From contig JAYKKI010000006.1 in the NCBI GenBank assembly GCA_039881145.1, forward strand, positions 6,766,501-6,830,500: a stretch of DNA of 64,000 nt, written 5' to 3'. Shown piece by piece: positions 50,025-62,014 of the stretch. Positions within the stretch are counted from its first letter, which is position 1; each line of letters opens with the position of its first letter. A program made the position numbers and the translations under genes. This stretch comes from Druceiella hillmani (Eukaryota > Arthropoda > Insecta > Lepidoptera > Hepialidae). The notes under the pieces were generated by a model, which saw only the letters and a list, made by a program, of their open reading frames with translations, did not search any database and was not told the origin of the DNA.

Positions 50025-50207
50025 ATTATGAAGCGTTAATTAATTTTAATCATTATTCAATTATGAAAATTTATAACTACTTATCAAGCTAAATGTACAG
50101 ATGCGGGTTTATTGCTACAAATCAGTCTTTTACGTTTAAACATGACGTGACAAATGAGAAATGAATACAGTATATTGAAAATGATTCACATAAATATCAA
50201 AGGTAAA

Positions 50208-50275
50208 ATGTATGATGATAAATATAAAAGAGTAGCAACAGTTGTTCCTCCTTTTTTATATTTATCATCATACAT
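50208..50275. ncRNA. Hairpin with perfect 22-bp stem, precursor-miRNA-like in size only
   Basis: The arm atgtatgatgataaatataa plus aa (50208-50229) and its exact complement (50254-50275) enclose a 24-nt loop. Size and loop fit a small-RNA precursor. Perfect pairing and high AT content fit a chance or foldback repeat equally well. I do not recognise a known insect miRNA in either arm. Confidence 0.25.
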
Positions 50276-50417
50276 CTATATATAAACAATGAGAAATGAT
50301 GTGTAATGTAAATACTTTGGATACAAAGACTCACATCCGGTTTATAGCTTCATATACTGTGAACCAATATCAGTTTCATGGGCCATTTTATGGTTTCCCG
50401 TAAAATAATCCTTTTAG

Positions 50418-50546
50418 AAGCTCTGCGAATGCAACAGCGCAGCGGTCCACAGAGGCGAATCTTTCGGCATCAAATATTTTATGGCCGGTGGATTTTTCAT
50501 CATCTCCGTTTACTTATTGAACATCCATATTATCAGTATTACTTGA
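50418..50546 (+). other. Locally GC-rich patch with overlapping open frames, possible exon
   Basis: After the acceptor-like taatccttttag, a phase-0 frame reads KLCECNSAAVHRGE then SFGIKYFMAGGFFI, open for 42 codons to a TGA. A second frame in the same patch starts at ATG 50378 and stays open for 88 codons. Neither has a recognised domain. The composition (gcaacagcgcagcggtccac) stands out from the surroundings. Coding is possible but unproven. Confidence 0.25.
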
Positions 50547-50749
50547 TTATTGTGTCATGTATTGTTGTTCACACATTGTTGTTATATTATGCATTGATCC
50601 GTACAGTTAGTTATTACCATTGCATTTGGTACATAGAAAAATAAGATTAACAGCCTTCTGTGCTTTTGGCGTTATTATTTTTATGAATTATAAAGCTTTT
50701 GTTGAAAATAAGACTAAAATATAATTTATTGAAAACTTTTCTATTGCAG

Positions 50750-50885
50750 TTTAGTATGTGAGCCCAAGACAGATGTCACAGGGTCAAATAAAGACAAAGA
50801 AGAAAATGATAAAGAATTTATTTTAACTGACTCCGGTTCTATTTTTTCCCATGGCATGTTGATTTCGCAAGATCTTCAGTCGTAA
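50750..50885 (+). CDS. Candidate terminal coding exon
   Basis: A strong acceptor (gaaaacttttctattgcag) is followed by a frame needing two bases from the previous exon. It reads LVCEPKTDVTGSNKDKEEND then KEFILTDSGSIFSHGMLISQ, DLQS and TAA at 50883. The residue mix is hydrophilic and balanced, unlike the I/Y/N/K-rich chance frames of this window. AATAAA lies about 20 bp after the stop. I do not recognise the protein. No upstream exon ending in the right phase was found, so it cannot be tied to the exon pair at 40.5-41.1 kb, though it is on the same strand. Confidence 0.33.
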
Positions 50886-50938
50886 TGTTCGTAATTTGAA
50901 GGAAAATAAATTTCGAATAACCTGGGGCAACAAAAATT

Positions 50939-50990
50939 GGCGGAATGGCCATTAGAATCGTATAGGCGGAATGGCCATTAGAATCGTATA
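50939..50990. repeat. Exact 26-bp tandem duplication
   Basis: ggcggaatggccattagaat plus cgtata occurs twice back to back. It suggests very recent slippage. Confidence 0.95.
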
Positions 50991-51069
50991 ATTTAGTTTT
51001 CATAGAGGAATGGAGAGCCCAAGAGAACAGCGTGCTTTCGCTATTGAGGAGTACAAGTTTCATGATTAT

Positions 51070-52210
51070 GGCACTTTATTAAGTTCTGTAACCGTTACTA
51101 TATTCGAACTCTAATTAATTAGTAGTACATTAATAAACGATGGTCCTTCGATAAATTTAATTTAAAGTTAGAATATCGCTAATTCTGAATATATGTGAAT
51201 AGTTATCGTCAGAGTCCGATTCTCATTGTATTTACTAACGAAAATTTGCAAGAAGTTTCTACGTCACAGTGGCTGAGTTCTTCGGTATTTGAAACTATAA
51301 GGCAAGATTATATAAAGTATTAAGAAAAAACTTAAGTTTCCCTTTTTTAGAAAGACGAAATCATGTGTCAATATTTTCAGAATTAACCTTCTTGTTATAT
51401 TTTTTTAGAAGAAGATCATTTTCATCTTGAAGTTAATGTGAATATGCTTATTTGATTGAATGTTTATTATTTGGTTTTATTGGATCCAAGAAAAATGTAT
51501 TAACAATTGCTGTACTGAGAAAATGTAGACTAATTTAGCTTGCCATTTTTGAGAGTGGTTTTACGGCCTATTATTTTTTGGATATGAATACGGCGTAGTA
51601 TTATTTTTTAATTCTAAATGGTACTGCGAGATATTTATTATTTCTGGATGTTATGGCGTCATTTCTGAAATAAAAGCAGCTGTTTTCAGTTGTTGTTTTA
51701 GCACACGCTACTTAAACGTCTATGAATGCGGTAAGAGGAACATTCCATGGAAAATAACCTCCCTATTTGGTTGGAGCGGTCACCGCGTACGAGTATGAGT
51801 CAATATATTTTAAGAATGTCGATTACAGGAATCTCAAGCACACGCATGTGATACAGGATTTTAAGAAACGTTATTTTTAAAATAAAAGTTTAAAAACTAA
51901 AACCCATCTGCGAAAAAAAATCAATAGCCAAAAATAAAAAAAGTCAATAGAAAAGCCAAAGGCAAGAAAACATTTCTTTCAATAATCAACAAAGCCTAAA
52001 TATTTTTCACTAAATTTAGGAAAATCTATATAGTAAAAAACTTTTTAATGAATTTCCATTCAAAAACTAAAATACTCATTTCAATTTTATATAGATACGG
52101 TGATGACTTAAATATAGTCGTAGTCGCATGCAGCCCTAATAATATATAAGTACATAAAGGACACAGCATAGCAGTATAACAAACTTAATCACATACATAC
52201 ATACATGGCC
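51070..52210. other. AT-rich stretch without a supported gene
   Basis: A short possible exon lies at about 51688-51731. There ttttcag and ttgttgttttag acceptors precede a frame with TRYLNVYEC before a donor-like GTAAGAG. No domain or partner exon is seen. A GC-richer patch (gagcggtcaccgcgtacgag) follows at 51775-51800. Confidence 0.25.
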
Positions 52211-52211
52211 T

Positions 52212-52217
52212 GTATAT

Positions 52218-52249
<32 letters not shown>

Positions 52250-52250
52250 G

Positions 52251-52305
<55 letters not shown>
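52212..52305. repeat. (TA)n microsatellite with TGTATA interruptions
   Basis: About 94 bp of TA with CA and TG interruptions. Confidence 0.97.
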
Positions 52306-52309
<4 letters not shown>

Positions 52310-52409
52310 TTTATTCTTATTTACAACTTTTACCGTGACTTAGATCTATTACCCTCACAATTTAGTTTTTTCCATAGAATTATATCACGGGGATTATTTA
52401 AAAATGTGA

Positions 52410-52990
52410 CCATAATTTATAAAGAGCCTTCGTAATGTTTTATTTTGGCTTAATGCGACATAAACTTGGCCTTTTGAAAAAAAAACGGTTTTACAGAAAT
52501 TTATTAAAGCTTTTTCAAGAGAACATTCTTGGAGTTTGTAAAGTAACGGTCCTATGATAATATTAAAGGAAGTATGGTTCTAGTGATTTTGCCAGCACCT
52601 CTTAGTTCATCATATTCTATGTTTGAAATATCAATTCTAATTAGATCTGACGAAGAATCATTATAAATTGTTGGATCATCAAATTTAATATTGACGACAT
52701 TGGGTAATGCCTCGACCTCCAGCTGATCCTTTATGGGAGGTGGCCATTCAATAAATGCCTATTGCTCCAATGACCAGTCCCTTTCGCACATTCAATTGTT
52801 TTCTAAGCATAACTCGCGATCCAATCCCAATTAGCAGACTTGATACAATCTTGATACAAAGGAATGCATGATGAAAGCTTAAAAATTTGGCCATGTGTTT
52901 TTGGGTCAGTGGAAATATTAACAGACATTACATTGTAAATGTTTGATGTTTTGCCCAATAATTCAGTTATTTTATTTAAATGTATAATCA
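52410..52990 (-). pseudogene. PIF1-type helicase relic, probably from a Helitron
   Basis: Minus-strand fragments match the C-terminal half of PIF1-family helicases. At about 52815-52755 VMLRKQLNVRKGLVIGAIG equals the conserved VML-RNxDxxxGLVNGAIG block. Then come a weak ITRTILPLIL (usual RxQFPLxLxxA) and an EKALINF piece. Next, at about 52478-52414, KGQVYVALSQNKTLRRLFIN equals GQ-YVALSRVxSLxGLFI. In intact proteins these unwind DNA, and in Helitrons they drive rolling-circle transposition. The arginine of the ALSR motif is Q here, and stops and frameshifts break the frame. A relic of a cellular PIF1 gene is possible but less likely. Confidence 0.65.
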
Positions 52991-52991
52991 A

Positions 52992-54110
52992 TGACTTTTC
53001 AAGGAGTGGTAAATATGTTAACGATTTTAGAGCACTGAATTTATGTTATGTACCATAGGACACTCTATGGATCAAAAGGAATCTAAGGATATCTCATTTG
53101 CTGAAGTAACTTTATTAGTTTAGTTCGTAATAAAGAACAAATTTACTCACATGTTTCCATACATACCTGCACAACCTGTGAAATTCATGACACTTCCACT
53201 GTCGAATCTGAGTAAAAAATAGAAATTTATTATATTTAATTTAAAATTAATGTCCAATGTAAATAATTCTTTATACAACATATTTAATTTTTTTCAAATC
53301 TTTATATAGCATACGCATATGCTATGCATATATATGTACTTTGAGCTAAAAACTTTGTTATCCCGATGTTAAGGTAAAAAACACAATGAATATTTGAATA
53401 GTTCATTATGCTATTCATTAATTAGAGTGCTAATGCGGAGCCATTAATTAAATTCAATTTATAGACCAGAGTAATTGAAAAAAGAATTATGGGTGAGCGA
53501 ACACTTCTCAGGGGAAATTTCGTCAATTAATTAAGTTTAGTAGTTAACCAGCGTCTTTGTTTTTGATTTTTTCTTTTAATGAAGATTAACCTTCTTAATA
53601 AGAATTCTTTCTAAAACTGATTTACAAATACATTAACATCTTTCCGTGTAAATATGTTTAATCGGCTAACTAATTTAATTAAGGTCCAGAAATGCAGTTT
53701 GTGTCAAAAAGTTTTTGAATTTTTTTGTATTTAGATGCTTTTGATTCTTATATATTATTTATGGGCTCCTTCAATTGATAATCGATTTCCCTCAAATTTT
53801 CCACATTTAGCCTCTACCTCCTAAACTTACCTAGCAACGAATCTCAAACATTTCCGCTACTACCTTCTTACTCCCGTATAATTTTTCCTCCCCTTCTTAA
53901 ACCCGTATTATTTTTCAAACTCCTCCCGAGTTTGTGAAATATCGAGCAGAGTACTTAGCTGTTTTCTTGTGAAATTTAAAGGAATTTTCTTTGATGTACG
54001 ATTTTATTACGAAATGAATTTATTTCTTATCACAAGATTTTCTTTTAAACCTAAAATATCATATTCGTTTTTAAGGTTTTCTAGTAAAATAATTATCATT
54101 TTTTTAATAA
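52992..54110. other. AT-rich stretch without a gene
   Basis: Near 53830-53960 a GC-richer block read on the minus strand has two related pieces (aataatacgggtttaagaag, aattatacgggagtaagaag) and then gttgctagGTAAGTttagg, a perfect-looking splice donor. The block has the look of a dispersed repeat, so I do not call an exon. Confidence 0.35.
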
Positions 54111-54114
54111 TTTA

Positions 54115-54210
54115 CAAGGTTCCGTGGGTAAAAAGGAAAAACGGAATCCTTATAAGATCACTCACCGTTCCGTCTGACCCAGCCGATTTTCTCGGAAAGC
54201 GCTAGACATA
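54115..54210 (+). repeat. Interspersed repeat (ggttccgtgggtaaaa...ggaatccttataagatcac)
   Basis: Same family and orientation as 6564, including ccgtctgacccagccgattttctcgg. Related tail-like text (gtttcagagctacgtttctggaattttgcaaataggtgc, in part) appears at 54865-54905 and, diverged, at 33655 and 58745. Confidence 0.65.
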
Positions 54211-55364
54211 GAAACTTGATAAAGTAATAAAGCATGTTAACTCGAATATAACTTAATAGCCAATATCCTAAAAATATTTATATAACAATTTTAGCAGGGA
54301 GGATGGAAGGAAAAGGGAAAATTAAGTAAATTTTCCAAATTCCATATGTAGTGTGGGATAAAATTTGAAAGGGCTATTTATAATGGTTTTAAAAATATAT
54401 TCACATTATTATTTTCCTAATTGAAGGTTACATCTTCAGACATATACCAAAAAATATGTCTGTCTCCCCAATTTCTGAAATTACTGAACCTAAAAAAGAG
54501 TTTTTTTTAGGCCTACGTAAAGGTTGCTGAAAAACTATAATGTTGATTCTAGATGTTATAGTTTTTGAGGTATTTACTATAATATGTGTAAGACACCTTA
54601 CTTACTTATATTAGATAGTATTTAATATTTATTGCGTTAGGAAGTCTATATAAGTGATGTCTTATGATAAATATAGTATTTTCATTTCAAAGTAAGGAAC
54701 GCTCGATATGGCAGCGAGAGTCGCACTTGGCCTTTTTTGTTTTGAATGGATCAAGCCACAATGAACATTTTCTGTATAAAAACCTCAAGATTACAATTGA
54801 TGTTTTTAATTACCCATGTACCGTACTGAAAGACCCTGATTACCAACTTGTGTCAGCTTCATAGTTTCAGAGCTACGTTTCTGGAATTTTGCAAATAGGT
54901 GCTAGGGAACTCAATTATTGTGTTACGAAGGGGGCGATCATTTTCTTCGCTTCCCTTATCGAATAGGTTGTCAATGGGTAGATCTTTAAAAATGGAATTG
55001 AAATTCAATTCACTATTTTTACAGTTTTAAAATGCTTTAAAGCGTCTTAATACTGAAAAAGAGAGTTTCAAAATTATGTGCAATATTTCTCAACGTCAAG
55101 CCACCACACCCTGAATTTATAAAAAAAATTCAGGATGCTAGCGTTTGATAAGTTATTAAAGTTATTTTAATTTATTTGAACTCACAATTTTAAGTAACTT
55201 AAAATAATTTCTTTTTTACCTATTTTGATATGCACTTAGCCGTTTTCTTTCATTTACTTGTATTGAGTACTAGTTACTGGACCGCACTTTACCGGGGCAT
55301 AAAAAAAACATGACTCAATTTCTTTTTATTCGTTTTTTTTATCTCTGTACCGTAAAAGTATTCT

Positions 55365-55450
55365 TTTGCGGTACGGAACCCTTATAAGTTTACTCAAAAG
55401 TGTTTGTTCGTCTGTCACAGCCAATTTTTTCAGAAAATTTACGACCCAGA
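55365..55450 (+). repeat. Interspersed repeat (gcggtacggaacccttataagtttac)
   Basis: Another member of the 6564 family, with tctgtcacagccaattttttcag following. Confidence 0.65.
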
Positions 55451-57558
55451 AACTTTAAATTTAATATGGTATTAGATCTTATTAAACCATATTTTATGTA
55501 TTATCTATTTTTTAAATATTCACCTAAAAATTGACAAGATGAAAATAAAGTCCTTAAACAATTTTATGTTATATATAATATCATATAGTATATAATTTTA
55601 ATACGGTAATTGACTCATTCTAAATTTTGATATTTTTCGTACAATATTGTGAAACGTAAGTTAATTAAAAACCAGTCTTGAAAAAAATTCAAAAATTGAT
55701 TGAAAAATAAGCCAGTTATATGCTTCTAAATTTGAAGATACGAATAGAGTTGGATATATCCCTGTCTCTTTTCCTCTCGTATAATATAATGCGCAATATT
55801 AAAAACGACCTCACAACATAGTATTGCCGTCTTTATCTAAAGGTTAAATTTAAACTTTTATAACTCGGTCAATTTTTAAGATTATTAAACAATTTTCGCT
55901 CTTCATCAGCTTGTACCTTGAAATTATAATTAATAAAATAAAAATAAATTAGTCAAATAACCAATTGGTTTATGGGAAGTAAAAAGATATTTTTTTCAAA
56001 ATTTTAAATTAAATATTTAAAGAGATATTCTACAAAATATGCAAAAATATCGCATGCCTCTCCACTAATTTATAAAACTACTGACAAGAGAGGGTTGTTA
56101 AAATATGAATGGAAAATTACAGGAAAATTATTTCGATTATCCTAGATCTTATATATTTTTTTAAATATGCACCATATCTTTGCGCCTGTCAAAGGCGTAG
56201 TAGAAAATATATTCATGTTGTGTAAAATTAATATTTGGAAATAGTTTAATACAAATACTATATACGTTAAAATGTTTATAAATGCCTAAATGAGTATGGG
56301 GCCCTCGTAGTTCGAGTTCTATTCGTACTTGATAAGCTTTTACGAAATAATTATTTTCGGTCAGCGATTTTATATAAATGCTGAGATAGGTGTTTCTCTG
56401 TTTTATCTTAGAGTCGAAATACATTTTTTTATCTATAACTACGAATTGATTTTTTTTAAATATCTTAAATTATGATAAACTCGAAGTTTGAACTGTGTCA
56501 TTATTTTAAACGGAAAGTGTTGATGTATATAATTTTTACAGTTTTAAATAGCTGAAATGAAAATGTAAGTATTATTCAACAAGTTTGCAATTTTTCCAAA
56601 TAGTTTATAAGACTATTTTATTGTTTTTAATCTAGAGATTCCCAAGAAGATATGTTGAATGGTTGAATATTTTTAAAGTACTCTTCAAGTCATGTTGAGT
56701 CTTTTATTTTTTTTCAATTTTTTTTTATTTTAATGTCTAATGTAACATTAAAACTGCATTCAAGATGTTTTGATGTCAAAAGAGAAAGTATATCGTTTTT
56801 CCTAGGTTTACCTATTTTATTTGTATCATGAAATAGAGTTAATTGTATGTTATTAAATATCATAATTATTTAAAAGTATTCTTTACCAATTTAAAAAAAA
56901 AATCCTGTAAGCAACAATTCTGGACTGAATAAACATGCAAAGATGTCGAGGTCTTATTAAGATTATCAACATTCGCGACACTTAATTATATTTTTTTAGG
57001 AAAAACCCGCTATCGATCGACACTTTCGATCAACGACGCTTTCAATCTGCGACATTTCATTGTTTTCTTCTATGAACGATTTCAAATTACTATTTAATAG
57101 ATAAAGGAACTTTATTAAAACTTTTTTTTTTAAACTTTAATTCATAGATTTTTGCATACATGTATTAATCGGCTATGTGCAGCTCTACTCATAAAAGTAT
57201 GTCAACAACGCTATCTGATATATTCATAGAATTTAAAGTCGAAATTTAAATAATTTTTTTTTGTAACTAGAAGCAATTTAATATTTTGAACTGATGTCGT
57301 GAAATGGTAGAAAACAATTGTATATTTATTACGAATAACTTTTATGTTTAATTACGAGTAAAAATGAAGAAATTTTATTTTACATGATATTAACAATGAT
57401 GCACGACAAACACATGTGCAATTCAATTAGTTACAAATACATAATTTATAAAAAAATATAGTTTCATGATACGTACAGGTTTCCAACTCTACACATATAC
57501 ATATTCTTCTGTATAAATGTAATTACATAGCTGAGAAATTGTAAAAAAATAAAATAAT
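55451..57558. other. AT-rich stretch, no feature recognised
   Basis: Only simple sequence and short chance frames are seen. A patch at 57000-57060 (cgctatcgatcgacactttcgatcaacgacgctttcaatctgcgac, in part) shows a loose gatc/acg periodicity but no clear repeat. Confidence 0.4.
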
Positions 57559-57559
57559 A

Positions 57560-57775
57560 AATCAGTGTGTTTCATAAAGCAAACAAGTTTCAGGAGAACT
57601 TCGTTTGACCAAATCATAACTAGGGAGAGAGCTTTTCCAGGTATTAGGTCGAGATAACACCGGGCTGTTTGTTTAATTGGCAAACTTCTGAACGTGACTG
57701 CAGTCTGCGGTGGGACCGCCGAAGCTTTCTCCGTGTTTACGCAACTCATTGATAAAGTTTTATCTGTACACAGAG
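57560..57775 (-). other. E1-like element on the opposite strand, copy B
   Basis: The plus strand reads gagaacttcgtttgaccaaatc, gagagagcttttccaggtattaggtc, tgtttgtttaattggcaaac, cagtctgcggtgggaccgcc, gaagctttct and gataaagttttatctg. Its complement parallels E1 in order: cgaaagcttttaccgtctcc, gtcagttaagcagacag, ttaatacctagaaagctctct. It is firmly homologous to 45315-45515 and shares gactgcagtcacgtt with 22540. Confidence 0.65.
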
Positions 57776-58002
57776 ATTTGTTGGTGTTTTTCAACTTGTT
57801 TGTTGTTTAATAATTCAAAGTGACAAGCGAGTCTGGATATTTAGATCCTATTTAGGATATATATTATTATATTACTAGTTTCGGAAGGAATAGTTTTGAT
57901 GAAGGTATATATACTTCAGGGCTTTCTTTATACTTGCATTACTACAATATAGAACAGAATAACTTTTGAAAATATACTTGGTATAATATTTTCTATAATG
58001 AT

Positions 58003-58019
58003 ATATATACACACACACG

Positions 58020-58094
<75 letters not shown>
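58003..58094. repeat. (AC)n and (TA)n compound microsatellite
   Basis: About 35 bp of AC followed by about 52 bp of TA. Confidence 0.97.
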
Positions 58095-58097
<3 letters not shown>

Positions 58098-58840
58098 ATG
58101 TAATGTAAGTTCTATATTTCATTCCCTAAAAGTGATTTACTTTATTTTAAAAATTTTACACATTTTTGTTTTATTATTTTTAAAACATGGAATAAATCTT
58201 TAGAACTTTATAATTTGTCATTTAAATCCAAACTCCTTAAGATTCAGACCATTCTTAATAGCGGTTCAAGATTAAATCCGAGTAAAATCAAGACATGCCG
58301 GGATCAAAGTTACATATTAAATTTTCCTAAACCTATTTTACTTATATCTCACCACGATTTTATTCCAATAGATTTGGTGGTTCGTATAGAAATAAAGTTC
58401 TTACTGAAAGACATCTTCGCTAAATGACTATTTCTGGAATGTAAACTAGTATTTCGCCACATGATTATTTCTGTAATATTAACTAGTATTTTGGAGTAGG
58501 GTGGAGTTGGTATTTTAGGATGTATTTTATTTTTGGGAAAAAATTAAATGCTTGAGACTAAAATGACAATAAATTAATAGTTTCCCAGCAGATACAAGAG
58601 GCACAATTACATTGTCTGATGTGCATTTATCAAAATTATGCAATGTCCCCCAAGTTTTTTTTCCATTTCGTTAACACATTTTTAAATGTACTTTTTTCAT
58701 TCCGCAGTCAAATAAGGAACCTTTATAATTCCGTCATACCCATATAGGTTAGTTCTAGACCTGCATGATGTTTTGCAAGTAGATGCTGCATATAAAGAGA
58801 TTAAGTTTCATAACGAAAAGAAGTTAGCGTATTTACCACA

Positions 58841-59010
58841 TTTTTGCGGGGTTTCGCTATAATGGTCATTTAAAACAAAGTTTAGTTTCTATTTAAAACA
58901 AAGTTAAGTTTTTGCGGGGTTTCGCTCAAATGGTCATTTAAAACAAAGTTTAGTTTTTGCGGAGTTTCGCTCAAATGGTCATTTAAAACAAAGTTTAGTT
59001 TCTATTTTGT
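58841..59010. repeat. 45- to 67-bp tandem repeat, 3 copies
   Basis: The text tttttgcggggtttcgctc, aaatggtcatttaaaacaaag is repeated from 58842, 58909 and 58954. The first copy holds an extra ttctatttaaaacaaagt. Confidence 0.9.
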
Positions 59011-60090
59011 TTTTTAACCATGTTTATTTAATGCTTCAAAGTTATTTGCATTGTTTCTCTCCTTTTTCTATTTCCAAGTAATAGTATGTAAAAATCTGAA
59101 AACAACATTTTTCATATATACTTTCAGTTTCAATTATTTCGAGTAATAAGATTGCATTAACTGTAGTGTAAGAAAAGTGAATGTACGACGGGGGCAATAT
59201 TTCTCCTGGTCAACACTATTTCGGTACAAACTAGAAAGTAGGAAGAGGTAGATATACATATTAAAGTTGACAATAATAAATAAAAATATTGGAAGATAGC
59301 GGACGAAATATTTCGTCTTGTTAGATTCTACATGTCAGATCAAATCTCTTAAAGCTTTTGACGGTTGTTCACGTCCACGTAGATGCTCGTGTTATTTAAA
59401 CAAAACAAAGAAAAATAATATCGAAACATATGACAAAATGTTGATAGTCATAGAGTTAAATAATGAAAAGTAGAGTTGAATAACATTTACAGTAAATAAA
59501 TATTCAGTAAATTTTACAAAATACTTTGATATGACGTGGGCATGTAAATAGAATAAACACGACGTTGTTAATTTATCTTAAATAATACCTAATTTAATCC
59601 AGATAATATTATCTAAATTCAAAAGTTAATTATCAATTACCGGTTAGAAGAGTCCACGATTACAATATCAACCTCTAATTACATCAACATGTATTTATAG
59701 CCTTTTGCATCATTGATTCATTCTCAATTTGATTACGTCAATATATTCGGGTATTACACATACTGACTTGCTGATCTTCAATGCAACTAAGTGCCGTGAA
59801 CTCTAAGAGAGGAGTCGAAAATTTCTGACGTTCGGTGAAAATACACTCATTCGTCCTAATAGCTCTTGCTAATAAATCCAACTATATGCTACTTTCAATA
59901 TGACTGTTATTTAATACGGGCAAGTCTCAAATACTCGACTCGCCTATTAAATTCAGTATAAATAGCGGCCGATTCGCAATTAATATATTCATAATTTTAA
60001 TTTTAATTTATTTTAAAATTAAGTAATTAATTCACAAGAGTTTTTGAATTAATAACCCTTTACTGATTTTAACTTCCCAATTTCTGAATT
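59011..60090. other. AT-rich stretch with a TATA-box-like site
   Basis: The string TATAAATA at 59957-59964, followed by gcggccgattcgc, is a good core-promoter match in a locally GC-richer setting (ctcgactcgcctatt upstream). No exon or start codon context supports a transcript. Nothing else is recognised here. Confidence 0.25.
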
Positions 60091-60093
60091 TAC

Positions 60094-60321
60094 AGTTGTT
60101 ATTCTTCACAATCAAAATAAAACTACGTGATGTAGTATTATTTCTACTTTCTTTAAGTTCTTTACCACGACCTAGGTTTCGTTGTATTACAGAATCTTCA
60201 GGTGAGCTATTAGCAAAGATTAGCAAAGATCTTTGCTAATAACCCACCTGAAGGTCATTGTGATTGTGAGTAATGAATTTCTACAAAATTAACGCCAAAT
60301 ATATTCAATAGTTGTTATTCT
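60094..60321 (+). mobile_element. Hairpin retroposon, copy 4, with 12-bp target-site duplication
   Basis: The element 60106-60309 starts tcacaatcaaaataaaac, carries the left arm gatgtagtattatttctac...cacgacctaggtttcgttgt, has lost most of the right arm (ctgaaggtcattgtgattgtg), and ends gccaaatatattcaat. Exact repeats agttgttattct at 60094-60105 and 60310-60321 flank it. A 10-bp doublet agcaaagatt lies at the hairpin tip. Confidence 0.85.
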
Positions 60322-60769
60322 GATAAAATAATGTACAAAAGCAGAATGAGTGTAAAAACTAATATGCAATATAATATTTCTTTGTAAAGTATTTCAAAAC
60401 GAATAAAAGTAGAGTTTAAACAGAACAAAAAGGTAAACAGAGATTGTAGTTGTTTTTGCAGAAAAAATATTGAATTATATCAAACTTTCCAGACTATTTT
60501 AAAATAATAATGCCGATTATATTTTACCCGGAATAAAACTAAAACTAAATAAATTTATTTCACATTTATAAAAGATATTAAATATTTATTACATTTTCTT
60601 GTCAATAACAAACATCAAAATGCCAAGAGCAACGCACATAAGATATTACCATAGAATTGCTCTTTGGAAGCATGAATCAATGATATTAATATTTGCGGCT
60701 AATAAAATTATTTTTATAAGAGTCAAATATTATAATATAGAGTAATAATACAAACAAAATCATTCTCAA

Positions 60770-60893
<124 letters not shown>

Positions 60894-61129
60894 CCTAACT
60901 TTTTATATTGTAAACCGGATATCCAAGTATTTAAGGAAATGAGTTTCCTTGAAAAACTCGTTATTTGGTAAGGTTTTTCATTTAAAATGGTCAAGTGTAG
61001 TAGTAGGGTATTTATTAATATGCAAAGCTGAATTAGAGTAGATACTTGCAGTAATCTATACTTATAATGAAACTGTAACATATAGTATGCATGGAAAATA
61101 TTATAAAAAGGGTATAGGGTACATGATGG

Positions 61130-61270
61130 TAAAATTAAAAAAATATGTTTTTTATAATTTTTCTGTCTGTGTGTTAATTTGTTCTTAATTCACGGGAAAT
61201 CTAGGAAATTGATTTTGATGAAATTTGGTATAGTAATAGTTTATACCCCCGGCAACATGCATGATATTAC
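61130..61270 (+). repeat. Degenerate retroposon end
   Basis: The text tctgtctgtgtgttaatttg, cacgggaaatctaggaaattg, attttgatgaaatttggtatag, then acccccggcaacatgc has the form of a widespread insect retroposon segment. Similar pieces lie near 4380, 13380, 31610 and 49500. The family was not identified. Confidence 0.4.
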
Positions 61271-61799
61271 AATTTAAATAATCTTAAATCTAGATATTAT
61301 CGTATTGGTACTGCCAACGCTATACAACAAACAGATGTAAAAACAAAAAAAATATATAGAAAAATTACAATTTTCATTATTTCTAATATTTTTTTATTCC
61401 TAATTTAACCCGAATGAAGTCGCAGGCATAGCTAGTGAAATTTTCATGAGCTTGAGCTTTTGATAATGAGCTTTTTATGTGCTTTCATCGAATATTTGTG
61501 AGATGATAGTAATTACTTTTATTATTAAAGAGAACTAAAATTTATGTATTTTTAGCATTTATTTATTTTTATAATTGCATAAACAAATATAATGCAGATA
61601 TGGCATCTCAAGTTTTGATCATTTCAGATACATTTCAGATACATAGTAATAGCATTAAAGCCTAGAGTGCTATAGCAATGAATCCCCTATTAAAATTTAT
61701 GTACGTTACTAAAAAACAGGAGAAAAGCTAAAAATATTTCTATTAAAAAAACTGGATTAAAAACAAAACATCCAAACTATTGATAAATTTAACAAGAAA

Positions 61800-62010
61800 T
61801 AGGAGTGAAGAAAAATAAAATGAACTGAAATAAAGAAAATGAAAGTGAAAAGCCCAACTTTCCCTTTTGTTGGTACCGAAAATGTTTCCAGTCCCGCATC
61901 GTTTCGCTTCGCTGTCCTACATATGTATGAATGTCTAGCAAAACCACGTCTGTGAGCTCTGTAGTGTGCGCCCGGTTCCATGAGAGGGAAATAAAATAGA
62001 TAAGCTCGTA
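61800..62010 (-). other. E2-like element on the opposite strand, copy B
   Basis: The complement reads gaaacattttcggtaccaac, aaaagggaaagttgggctttt, cactttcattttctttattt. It parallels the E2 end catgtttctgcatatccac, agagggaaagttatactg, tttttcactttcatatttattt. The inverted repeat gaaagt...actttc is kept (61841-61862). The upstream half of E2 is not recognisable. Confidence 0.45.
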
Positions 62011-62014
62011 TTTT

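Noticed and set aside
51688..51731. CCFSTRYLNVYEC-like frame suggestive of an insulin A chain
   Set aside because: The cysteine spacing does not fit (10 residues between CC and C, against 12 with an internal C in insulins) and no B chain is seen.
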